A DNA stretch of 64,000 nucleotides, from assembly GCF_022397915.1 (NCBI RefSeq), contig NZ_JAKEUO010000019.1, forward strand, positions 18,516 to 82,515, written 5' to 3'. Numbering within the stretch: the first letter of the stretch is position 1; each line of letters opens with the position of its first letter. The stretch is from Vibrio sp. Isolate34 (GTDB lineage Bacteria; Pseudomonadota; Gammaproteobacteria; Enterobacterales; Vibrionaceae). Both the position numbers and the translations under genes were made by a program. The notes beneath the pieces were generated by a model. The model searched no databases. It saw only the letters and a list, made by a program, of their open reading frames with translations, and was not told the origin of the DNA. Of the stretch, positions 8,715-16,234 are shown one piece after another.

Positions 8715-10298
8715 ATGCACTCGATCCATGGATTACCTGCAACGACCAGTGAAAGAGAGTATGAATCTGTATACGTCAATTTATTCACACACAAAAGACT
8801 AGCAATCGATTCCTTATTCCATTTATTAATAAACAAAGACAACACTTCACTTACAATATTCACTGACAAAGATACATTTTTGACAGGACTGACTGAAGAA
8901 GCAATATCAAAAATCAATAACTTAGCAAACACATCATTACAACAAATGCATTTTTTTAATAAACATCAGTCAAAAAAAACAATCAATCCCATTTCACTGT
9001 CCCTTGATATTCACAAAATCAATATAAAGAGCAATTCGACTTATATTTTATTTATTCATGACACCTTACTCGCTCACTGTGGTGACAATGAAATTAATAA
9101 ATTTCTATGCAATATACAAAATCTTGCTAATAAAAAGCACTTATCCATCAATTTATGTATTTACGGCAACCTTGCAACGTCAATATTAAAACCGAAATTG
9201 CTCACGAATAACCGCTACATCGCAGGGCTTGCAACTATGACACCAATCGATGAGTCTAGTTATAACTACCTTGTTGATTTTTGGTCGAATAAACATGGTG
9301 TTAAGTCTGATAGTGAGTATATTCTTTCGGGTTCAAGTAACCTTCAATTAGAGGCTACCTTAAACCAGAGCCTAAGCTCGGCAGACATAATTGAAGATAA
9401 AGCGGACAGTGATCGGATCTATTTGAGCAAAGAAGTCTTGGGTGAGGGAGTTGAGGTTCCCAAAAGCGTAAATTTAGCTGATGACAACCAAATGCTATTA
9501 AGAATGCTCGATAGTCCGAGGGCTTCTACCGTTATCTTTAGCTGCAACGATCAAAAGGAAGTTAGGCAGTTAGCTATTGACTGCTTTAGGTTACGTTCTA
9601 AAGCGGGAAATCAGTTAAAAATAGTTATTCGCGAGACTAAGCAATGCCTGAGATACACAGACGAGAAGTTTCTACTTCGTGCTGGGGTCAATTTGATCTG
9701 TCCGGTTCAACTTCCTCATATGCGCTTTATGACCCAAGTTGAGGCAATACAAGGTCAGCTATCCACTCGACCATTGCCGAAGAATATCGAATCTCTCCTC
9801 AAATATGACCTAAAGTTCGGGAATAAAGGTTATATGCTAAACGCAGAGTTTAACGATTATTGTGGTGAGTTGATTGCTATGTCATCACGTTCTAGTGTTC
9901 GGTTTGCACTAATCAAGCTTAGTTTGTTGCCAGGGATGACTGCTGAAGAGTGCTTGCGTCTATGCCATATCCGTAGAGATGGTGATGTTGTAACTGCATG
10001 TAATAATGCCCTCTATGTCCTTTTTAGTGCGATTCGCCACAACGATATCAACGTTGCACTGAGTAACGTCTTCGAGTTCCCTATTCGTGATCTGTTTTAT
10101 ACAGTTCAAACTTATGATACTCAACATGATATCGAAGCCGAGCTGCAAAATATTATAGAAGATCAAACCTTAATCTCACCTGAAGTGTCACAATTGACGA
10201 CAGAACAAAAGATATTTTCAGAGAAGACTAACCCTATTTCAGACGTAGCTCCCCTATTTGCAATAAAAAAAGTGATCGCTTCAAAGGGAACAGTATGA
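8715..10298 (+). CDS. bcsE: BcsE, c-di-GMP-binding cellulose biosynthesis protein
   Basis: This 527-residue protein matches the BcsE length (523 in E. coli). The diagnostic feature is an RxGD c-di-GMP site in the C-terminal GIL domain: RDGD at residues 421-424 in CHIRRDGDVV. The N-terminal half is a degenerate RecA/receiver-like fold seen in the family. BcsE is cytoplasmic, binds c-di-GMP and recruits BcsF and the BcsRQ complex to maximise cellulose output. The frame is open to an ATG at 8655, but the ATG at 8715 (MHSIHGLPA) has AAGGA five bases upstream and gives the family length. It starts an operon with bcsF and bcsG. The N-terminal part is AT-rich compared with the C-terminal half, which may reflect looser constraint. 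Confidence 0.92.
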   Translation: MHSIHGLPATTSEREYESVYVNLFTHKRLAIDSLFHLLINKDNTSLTIFTDKDTFLTGLTEEAISKINNLANTSLQQMHFFNKHQSKKTINPISLSLDIHKINIKSNSTYILFIHDTLLAHCGDNEINKFLCNIQNLANKKHLSINLCIYGNLATSILKPKLLTNNRYIAGLATMTPIDESSYNYLVDFWSNKHGVKSDSEYILSGSSNLQLEATLNQSLSSADIIEDKADSDRIYLSKEVLGEGVEVPKSVNLADDNQMLLRMLDSPRASTVIFSCNDQKEVRQLAIDCFRLRSKAGNQLKIVIRETKQCLRYTDEKFLLRAGVNLICPVQLPHMRFMTQVEAIQGQLSTRPLPKNIESLLKYDLKFGNKGYMLNAEFNDYCGELIAMSSRSSVRFALIKLSLLPGMTAEECLRLCHIRRDGDVVTACNNALYVLFSAIRHNDINVALSNVFEFPIRDLFYTVQTYDTQHDIEAELQNIIEDQTLISPEVSQLTTEQKIFSEKTNPISDVAPLFAIKKVIASKGTV

Positions 10299-10471
10299 AC
10301 ATTAATGATTTTTTGCTCACGGCAAGTATCAGCGCCTTAATCGGGGGACTACTCGGTTACTTTCTTCGTGACGCTGTTGAGTTTGGTGTACGTGTTTATC
10401 AACGTTACTTCACACGTTCTCAGTATTTCGAACAAGATGTCATTATCACTAAAAATAAGAAGCTAAAATAA
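10295..10471 (+). CDS. bcsF: BcsF, small membrane protein linking BcsE to the synthase
   Basis: This 58-residue protein overlaps both neighbours: its ATG shares ATGA with the bcsE stop, and its TAA shares one base with the bcsG ATG. It has one N-terminal hydrophobic helix (about residues 6-24, LLTASISALIGGLLGYFL) followed by a basic cytoplasmic tail (RDAVEFGVRVYQRYF and KNKKLK). E. coli BcsF is 63 residues with the same single-helix and basic-tail layout, and it tethers BcsE to the membrane near BcsG. The position exactly between bcsE and bcsG makes the call safe although the sequence is too short for strong similarity. Confidence 0.9.
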   Translation: MNINDFLLTASISALIGGLLGYFLRDAVEFGVRVYQRYFTRSQYFEQDVIITKNKKLK

Positions 10472-12099
10472 TGAAACCGCATGTTAAAGATTCCATTCTT
10501 TCAAACCTGAGTTTGGGTTGGTGGAACATCTATTTTATCGCAAAAGTGGCTCTTTTTATTCAAGGAACAATTAACTTCCACGCAGTTGAAAACTTCGCTT
10601 TATTACTATTTATTTTGCTACCCGTGACACTGAAGCCAATCAACGTAGCTCGTCATCTTATAGCAATAGTGATAGCTGCTTGGTTATTACATTATGACTC
10701 TTATCTTCCCCCATTGGATAGGCTTTGGGCGCAAGTAGGGCAACTGGCGCAGTTTGAGATTGGATACCTAATTGAGCTTATGGGCCGATTTGTTTCAGTT
10801 GAAGCGATGGTGGGCTTGTTTACTCTATGTGCTGGTTACTACATTCTAAGTAGATTCCTACGCATCTCAGTCTTTGTCGTTATAGCGATGCTTTATGTCA
10901 GCCTACCAGACAGTACCGAACCTTCAGTTCAGGTTGTTAGCACTGATGACTTAACACCAAAAAACGAGTCAACCGTACCAACGCAGCCTCAACCTCAAAT
11001 AACTGAAATAAATGATCAATCCCTGAACAACATGACAGCAAACTTTTTCGAGCAAGAAGCCTCTCGCTCTGTGAAGTTTAGTCAAGGCAGTCAAGCATCA
11101 GCCCCCTTTGATTTACTATTTTTGAGCATTTGCTCAGTCGCCTGGGACGACATTGAGATTGCTGGGTTAGCTGATCATCCACTGTTTAAAGAATTCGACA
11201 TCATGTTCGACAACTTCAGTGCAGGCACATCATACAGTGGCCCTGCTGTTATTCGTCTATTAAGAGCGAGTTGTGGTCAACAAGAGCACAGCCAACTGTT
11301 CGCCTCGGCGCCTTCAAACCAATGTTACCTGTTTGACAATCTCAAAAATCTAGGCTTCCAAGAAAACCTATTAATGAATCATAACGGTGTTTTCGACAGC
11401 TTCCTTGAACTGATTAAGAAAGACGGTGACATAACAACAGAGCTAATGTCTCAAGATGGATTTAAGCCTTACCAAAAATCATTTGATGGCTCTTCGATAT
11501 TCCGAGACAAACAAGTCCTAGATAACTGGCTACAACAAAGGCTAAACAGCAGTGATGAAAAAGTCGTAGCGTTATATAACTCGATCTCACTACATGATGG
11601 CAATCGAATCATAAATTCCAAGTCCAGTACGTCAATGATCAGTTATAAGAAGCGTTTGAAAAACCTACTTGACGATCTTTATGATTTTTTCAAACAACTT
11701 GAAGCATCGAAACGTAATATTGTTGTTGCTTTAGTACCAGAACACGGAGCAGGTATGCGTGGTGATAGAATGCAAATTCAAGGTATGAGAGAAATCCCAG
11801 CCCCTGGTATTGTGCATACTCCTGTAGGTATTAAGGTTTTCGGGGAAAATATCAAACGTGAAGGCGAGACGATACATGTCGAAGCACCTTCAAGCTACCT
11901 AGCACTATCACAATTAGTGTCCAATATTTTAGAGGAAAATATCTACAATAACACACAGTTTAGCCCAAAGAAGCTAACTCAAAACTTACCAGAAACACGC
12001 CTTGTGGCACAAAACTCTGGTTCAACGGTGATTGAGGTAGATGGAAAATATTACGTCACTTTAGACGGTTCTAGTTGGATTGAATACCCAAATAAATAG
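10471..12099 (+). CDS. bcsG: BcsG, cellulose phosphoethanolamine transferase
   Basis: This 542-residue inner-membrane protein has about four N-terminal transmembrane segments (residues 17-145) and a periplasmic alkaline-phosphatase-fold domain. The catalytic features of the family are present: C221 in LSICSVAWDD, the nucleophile serine in TSYSGPA (S256), HDGNRI, and EHGAGMRGDR near residue 420-430. BcsG transfers phosphoethanolamine from phosphatidylethanolamine to glucosyl 6-OH groups of cellulose, giving pEtN-cellulose. It ends the bcsEFG operon and is followed by a strong intrinsic terminator. Its presence predicts that this strain makes modified rather than plain cellulose. Confidence 0.95.
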   Translation: MKPHVKDSILSNLSLGWWNIYFIAKVALFIQGTINFHAVENFALLLFILLPVTLKPINVARHLIAIVIAAWLLHYDSYLPPLDRLWAQVGQLAQFEIGYLIELMGRFVSVEAMVGLFTLCAGYYILSRFLRISVFVVIAMLYVSLPDSTEPSVQVVSTDDLTPKNESTVPTQPQPQITEINDQSLNNMTANFFEQEASRSVKFSQGSQASAPFDLLFLSICSVAWDDIEIAGLADHPLFKEFDIMFDNFSAGTSYSGPAVIRLLRASCGQQEHSQLFASAPSNQCYLFDNLKNLGFQENLLMNHNGVFDSFLELIKKDGDITTELMSQDGFKPYQKSFDGSSIFRDKQVLDNWLQQRLNSSDEKVVALYNSISLHDGNRIINSKSSTSMISYKKRLKNLLDDLYDFFKQLEASKRNIVVALVPEHGAGMRGDRMQIQGMREIPAPGIVHTPVGIKVFGENIKREGETIHVEAPSSYLALSQLVSNILEENIYNNTQFSPKKLTQNLPETRLVAQNSGSTVIEVDGKYYVTLDGSSWIEYPNK

Positions 12100-12146
12100 C
12101 CATTAATCAGGCTCTGTCATTGCATAAAGTTGTGGCAATTAAAATC

Positions 12147-12175
12147 AAGCCAGTGCATCAATCACTGGCTTTTTA
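12147..12175 (+). terminator. Intrinsic terminator after bcsEFG
   Basis: The hairpin AAGCCAGTG-loop-CACTGGCTT is followed by TTT. It sits 48 bases after the bcsG stop. Confidence 0.85.
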
Positions 12176-12229
12176 ATACCTATCATCTATCAGATTGCTT
12201 AATCTAAACGTACATCAACTCACTTCAGT

Positions 12230-13156
12230 CTAAATATTGTGGGCATCGAGGCTTAAGAAAGTGGCGTTTTCGAGCAGGAAATCTAAAAAGGTTTCGGCTT
12301 GAAGAGTCAGAGCTCGTCCTTTAAGAGATTGAACTTTCACAGTTGCTTTCGAGAACATGTCTAGCTCAGTCGCAACCACTTCTATCTGTCCCGATTTAAT
12401 TTCATCAAGCACCGTGAGTTTGGGCATAAAGGTCACGCCTAGCCCTGCCGAAACGAAGTTGGTGAGTGCGGTTACCGAATTGGTTTGAAGTTTTGGCTGC
12501 AAGGTAAGATGAGAGTTTTGCTCAGCCTGCTTTACTAGCCTCCCCATACCAGTTGAATTGTCGATCAATGCAATAGACGCATCTTTAATATCTTGCAGAG
12601 TCACTGGTGGTTCTTGCATCGTCAATACATGCCCTTTCGGCGCGATAAGCTCTAAAGGATGGCTACGCTCGACGTGTGAATGCAGTTTTGGGTGCGGTGC
12701 AGACGCATAAGTGATCGCGAAATCAATCTGTTGGTCTTCCAACATTTTTACGGCATCCAATGCACCCGCAATCTCAATCGATAAATTGACATCAGGGTAT
12801 CGAGCCATGAAAGTCTGCATCGATTTAGAGACCAAGTTAGTGATAAAACCTTCTCCAATCGCAATGCTAACGTTACCACCCTTGAGGTTTTTCAGCTTGG
12901 TTAAACGAGCCAGTACTGCCGTTTCACTGCGAACAATGGAGCGGTAGTAGTTCAACAGTTCGTTACCCGCCTCAGTCAGCAATGATTGACGATTGTTACG
13001 TTCCCATACTGTGATTTCTACCTGTACTTCAAGCTGTGTCAGCATCCTACTCATTGCTGCAGGGTCAACGTTCATCATCTTAGATGCCTTACGCAGCGAC
13101 CCATACTTTGATAACGCATTCAGATACTCAAGCGCACGGAGATTAAAATGATGCAT
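12230..13156 (-). CDS. LysR-family transcriptional regulator next to gltS
   Basis: This 308-residue protein has a typical LysR architecture: an N-terminal winged helix-turn-helix (residues about 3-60, with SLRKASKMMNVDPAAMSRMLTQ as the recognition region, quoted in two parts as SLRKASKMMNV and DPAAMSRMLTQ) and a periplasmic-binding-protein-like effector domain (about 90-295). It lies downstream of and co-oriented with gltS, separated by 239 bases that contain a terminator-like hairpin, so it is likely transcribed separately. By proximity it may control gltS, but LysR regulators more often flank divergent targets, so this is a weak inference. The target and inducer cannot be told from the sequence. 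Confidence 0.88.
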   Translation of the reverse strand: MHHFNLRALEYLNALSKYGSLRKASKMMNVDPAAMSRMLTQLEVQVEITVWERNNRQSLLTEAGNELLNYYRSIVRSETAVLARLTKLKNLKGGNVSIAIGEGFITNLVSKSMQTFMARYPDVNLSIEIAGALDAVKMLEDQQIDFAITYASAPHPKLHSHVERSHPLELIAPKGHVLTMQEPPVTLQDIKDASIALIDNSTGMGRLVKQAEQNSHLTLQPKLQTNSVTALTNFVSAGLGVTFMPKLTVLDEIKSGQIEVVATELDMFSKATVKVQSLKGRALTLQAETFLDFLLENATFLSLDAHNI

Positions 13157-13314
13157 GCAACTTCCTTGTTATTCGACGGACACAAGACAAGCGTCTCATA
13201 AATTGGAGGCAAACATGTATTCCAATTTATCGAGATCGTGTGCGTTCTTACCAACTTGTGCGTCGAGTCACCTCAAAACGAAAAGCCTAATAGTTTTAAT
13301 CTACTCTAGATAAA

Positions 13315-13346
13315 ACAAAGGCGATAACTTTCGTCATAGCCTTTGT
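13315..13346 (-). terminator. Probable terminator after gltS
   Basis: An imperfect stem CAAAGGC...GCCTTTG (extended by partial GAT-AAC / GTC-ATA pairing) lies 50 bases after the gltS stop, between gltS and the LysR gene. The U-tract is short. Confidence 0.45.
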
Positions 13347-13395
13347 AATCATTATCCCGATATTAATATCAAGCAGTTAATAACCAGTCACCTCA

Positions 13396-14610
13396 CTACA
13401 TACCAACAAAGAAACTGATTACAAGCGCGTTAATCAAATCGACAAAGAAACCACACACTAATGGCACCACAATGAAAGCCTGTGGACTTGCGCCATAACG
13501 ATGTGTAACCGCAGTCATGTTTACGATCGCAGTAGCAGTTGAGCCTAGGGTGATACCACCAAAGCCAGAACATATCACCACTGAGTCGTAGTTTCTTCCC
13601 ATCAAGTAATAAACGACAAAGATGGTAAATAACAGCGAAAGCAAGATCTGGATACTCATGACCACCGAGATATAGCCAAACAGCCCATCAAGATCCCAGA
13701 TGCGTAACCCCATCAATGCCATCGTTAAGAACATACCCAAACAGATGTCAGAGATCATCGCCAAGCCTTTGCGGCCTTGAGCTATTTTCTCTTGCGTGCG
13801 GCGCTTCTTAAACAGCGCACGACCAATATTGCCGATCAGGATACCGGCGATTAAGCAGCTTACGAATAACGGAAGTTTTAAGCCCATTGAATCAATAACT
13901 TCACTCAGGCTGTAACCAAGCATCAGAGTGAGGTTTAAAATCAGCCATGCCCACAGAACGCCGTAGTGGCTTAGCTCTGTTTTTGTCTCACTCTCTTGAT
14001 ATGCACCAACCGTCACCTCTTCTTCATTAGATGGGCTGACTTTGTGTTTATTGAGAAGGTAATTTGCAATCGGACCACCAATGACACACGCCGCAATCAG
14101 ACCTACCGTGTTGGAAGCCACACCAAGTTCTAGCGCGTTAGCAATACCAAACTCTTCAACGAACATTGGTGCCCACGCTAACGTAGTACCAACACCGCCA
14201 ATCAGACTCACTGAACCCGAGAGCAAACCTGCTTTCGCATCCATTCCAAAGCCTGACGCGACAGCCATCCCGACCACGTTTTGCAACACGATAAAAACAG
14301 CAGCAAGACATAGCAGTATAAACAGCGGTCGCCCACCTTTTATCAGCGTTTTAATATCCGCTTGAAGTCCGATGCCAGCAAAAAAGTAAAGAAGCAAAAA
14401 GTCTCTGACATCTAGGCTAAAAGTAATCTGAATTTCAAACAGATAGTAAAGCGCTGCTACGGTTGCAGCACAAACGAAGCCGCCAATAACCGGCTCTGGT
14501 AGTGAGTACTTCCTTAATACTTCCGACCGCTCGATCAGACCTTTACCGATAAACAGCAAAGAGATCGCGATGGTAAAGGAGAGCATTGGAGAAACGAGGG
14601 TTTCTGTCAT
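13396..14610 (-). CDS. gltS: GltS, sodium/glutamate symporter
   Basis: This 404-residue integral membrane protein is the usual GltS length (401 in E. coli), with roughly ten hydrophobic helices arranged as two repeats. Two glycine-rich re-entrant-type motifs mark the halves: SLIGGVGTTLAWAP (about residues 136-149) and SGFGGITLGSTATAIVNM (about 349-366). A hydrophilic cytoplasmic loop with charged residues lies mid-protein (about 190-215). GltS imports glutamate with Na+, which fits a marine sodium-rich habitat. A GAGGTAATAA ribosome site region precedes the ATG. The gene is transcribed alone, with a probable terminator before the LysR gene. Confidence 0.93.
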   Translation of the reverse strand: MTETLVSPMLSFTIAISLLFIGKGLIERSEVLRKYSLPEPVIGGFVCAATVAALYYLFEIQITFSLDVRDFLLLYFFAGIGLQADIKTLIKGGRPLFILLCLAAVFIVLQNVVGMAVASGFGMDAKAGLLSGSVSLIGGVGTTLAWAPMFVEEFGIANALELGVASNTVGLIAACVIGGPIANYLLNKHKVSPSNEEEVTVGAYQESETKTELSHYGVLWAWLILNLTLMLGYSLSEVIDSMGLKLPLFVSCLIAGILIGNIGRALFKKRRTQEKIAQGRKGLAMISDICLGMFLTMALMGLRIWDLDGLFGYISVVMSIQILLSLLFTIFVVYYLMGRNYDSVVICSGFGGITLGSTATAIVNMTAVTHRYGASPQAFIVVPLVCGFFVDLINALVISFFVGM

Positions 14611-14830
14611 GAGGTAATAAATTCCTAGTGGTAAGATTATTCATAATGTTGCTTACCCTTAATAATCAAGATCTAGACCAAAAAATCAAGCATTTATCAG
14701 TGACAAAAACGGCTAATATGGATCAATTTACGTCAGTATAAATAGAGGAAATAACTATCAAGAAATGATTAAAGAAAGTCATATTAGGGACGTATGAAGA
14801 TAGTGCGGAATATAGGAGCTCTGAAACGAG

Positions 14831-14858
14831 AAAACCCCAGCATTTCTGCTAGGGTTTT
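14831..14858. repeat. Orphan hairpin at the left border
   Basis: AAAACCCCAGCA and TGCTAGGGTTTT pair with one mismatch around a TTTC loop. No gene ends here, so it may be a leftover terminator of a gene lost at the insertion border. Confidence 0.5.
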
Positions 14859-15117
14859 GAATAGTGGTGGGCAGATTGGGACGAGTATGGGCACTGGAAA
14901 ATCAATGTATTACGTAATTACTAACCAGATGGGAACCAGGAAAATAGAATAGAGCTGTTATCTCTAACATAAAAAGCTTAATCTAGGGTCGTATCATATA
15001 CGGCTCTAGCAGCCTAATTAAATATTTAGCATTAAATAGGAATGTCAAGATAACTGGCATTCATTTGCCTTAATTATATTACTCATACTTCGTCTCACAC
15101 ATGCGCTAGTTAGTCAT

Positions 15118-15166
15118 GACAAAGTCGCTTGGTAATTAAGATGCGACAAAATCGCTCGGTGATCAC
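15118..15166 (+). repeat. Imperfect 22-base direct repeat, 27-base period
   Basis: The copies at 15,118-15,139 and 15,145-15,166 match at 17 of 22 positions and both begin GACAAA. The function is unknown. Confidence 0.45.
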
Positions 15167-15329
15167 ACATTGCCGAGATCTCCGTCAGCACTTCCTTGGA
15201 CAGAAGTGAGTTCCGAACAATTGAGTATTGATCATGTCATATCAAGTTGGAAACTGCGATACACGAGCACTGTGGATAAATCATTTAATTGGTTAACGAT
15301 TGAGTGAATTTGGTTAAATCCAAAAGGTA

Positions 15330-15363
15330 AAAAAAGCGCCACCCCTACAAGGTTCGCTTTTTG
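15330..15363 (+). terminator. Terminator-like hairpin without an upstream gene
   Basis: AAAAAGCG and CGCTTTTT pair across a 17-base loop, and the right arm ends in a T run. No coding region leads into it, so it may end a lost gene or a small RNA. Confidence 0.35.
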
Positions 15364-15467
15364 CATTGTGACTAAGCTCAGACAACGATCCTACTGCTAC
15401 GCCATAATATTACCACCCAACTATTCGAGCATTTACGCCCACATGCCAGATAATCAGATTGAGGCAT

Positions 15468-15524
15468 GTTAGCCATATAGCTAACATTTACTTGAAAGTG
15501 CGAAAAGGTAGCTATATGGCTAAC
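15468..15524. repeat. Two near-palindromic 18-mers in inverted orientation
   Basis: GTTAGCCATATAGCTAAC (15,468-15,485) and GGTAGCTATATGGCTAAC (15,507-15,524) are each palindromic at the ends, and the second is the reverse complement of the first with one mismatch. The spacer is 21 bases. A related AGCTATATAGCT lies at 15,901. These look like operators or recombinase/initiator sites. Confidence 0.6.
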
Positions 15525-15900
15525 ACCTGACTAAGAGTCAATCATATGTACAAACTGTAATCTCAAGCCTAGTTAACCAACTTCCATGTTTGAAGTAAGT
15601 TTTCGAAGCTACATCTTTCCAAGAGTCGGTTAACCAAACTTGATTAATAATCCTCGATTACGAAGCAATAACTATCTGTTGAGCATCAACTTAGAGATCA
15701 CACATCAACTTAAAGGTCGACTAGCTAAAAAATGGACAAAAACGAGCGAGCTCAAACTTCTCTTCATAACGGAAACGAATATAGATGAAGTAAGAATAGG
15801 CTTGTATAATAATATCGAAGTGTTTTAAAATTGAGTTTAACTGCGTAGCCATCAAGTTAATCAGTTTTCTGAATAGTTTGAAGTCCAATATAAATTGGCA

Positions 15901-15913
15901 AGCTATATAGCTA
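15901..15913 (+). promoter_or_regulatory. AGCTATATAGCTA element upstream of the three-gene unit
   Basis: A perfect 12-base palindrome AGCTATATAGCT lies 37 bases before the start codon at 15,950 and shares GCTATAT with the palindromes at 15,468-15,524. It is a possible operator for the unit. Confidence 0.4.
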
Positions 15914-15949
15914 TGTTTTCAATAAAATATCAAATAAAGGATTTAAATT

Positions 15950-16225
15950 GTGGAAAAGTTAATAGCGTTTTTAGCTCAGAACCCAATCCTCACAATTTTA
16001 GCTGTGGTTGTTGCATTATTTATTTTAATACGTACCTCAACAAAAACACTTTCTTCAAATCGAGGAGTTAGCGCTGGTAGAGATATCAATGCTCCGATAA
16101 TGACTGGTGATATAAACTCCAATCAAACCAGCGCATTAGGAGTACTTGCCAATATTGCCACGATTATTGCTGTTTTGGTTAGTATTGCTACTTTATATGT
16201 TTCTTACTTAGCTTTATTAAAATAG
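15950..16225 (+). CDS. Small two-helix membrane protein carrying a GRDINAP motif
   Basis: This 91-residue protein starts at GTG with AAAGG nine bases upstream. It has a hydrophobic helix at residues 13-27, a polar stretch, and a second long hydrophobic helix at 63-89, so it should be an inner-membrane hairpin. The segment between the helices, NRGVSAGRDINAPIMTGDI (37-55), is nearly identical to residues 16-34 of the giant NTPase encoded 9 bases downstream: 16 of 19 positions match. Motifs of the AGRDI...TGD type occur in bacterial STAND and related signalling proteins, to my knowledge without a settled function. The shared tag and tight spacing suggest that this protein anchors or senses for the NTPase. 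I know no named family for it. Confidence 0.8.
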   Translation: MEKLIAFLAQNPILTILAVVVALFILIRTSTKTLSSNRGVSAGRDINAPIMTGDINSNQTSALGVLANIATIIAVLVSIATLYVSYLALLK

Positions 16226-16234
16226 GCCCAAGAG

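Larger units (their letters stand above)
15289..15637. repeat. Four TTGGTTAA octamers flanking a palindrome pair
   Basis: TTGGTTAA occurs at 15,289-15,296 and 15,310-15,317 and as its reverse complement TTAACCAA at 15,573-15,580 and 15,630-15,637. Two point right and two point left, with the large palindromes between them. The arrangement is visible directly; that it works as arm-type recombination sites or as operators is only a guess. Confidence 0.4.
14611..15949. other. Gene-poor, repeat-rich stretch at the left end of the insertion
   Basis: No convincing gene is present in this 1.3 kb. The first part (to about 14,830) is the gltS promoter side. From about 14,860 composition becomes irregular, and the stretch holds an orphan hairpin, an imperfect 22-base direct repeat, four copies of the octamer TTGGTTAA in either orientation, a terminator-like hairpin and a pair of large palindromes, each listed separately. 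A 62-codon frame at 15,640-15,828 has no ribosome site and no recognisable content, so I do not call it. The left border of the insertion must lie in here but is not sharply visible. Confidence 0.6.

Noticed and set aside
14866..14950. tRNA-like remnant suggested by TGGTGGGC (CCA-end complement) next to a hairpin
   Set aside because: I could not fold a cloverleaf or find anticodon and T arms on either strand.
15640..15828. 62-codon frame in the left border region
   Set aside because: There is no ribosome site and no recognisable content; random frames of this size are expected in AT-rich DNA.
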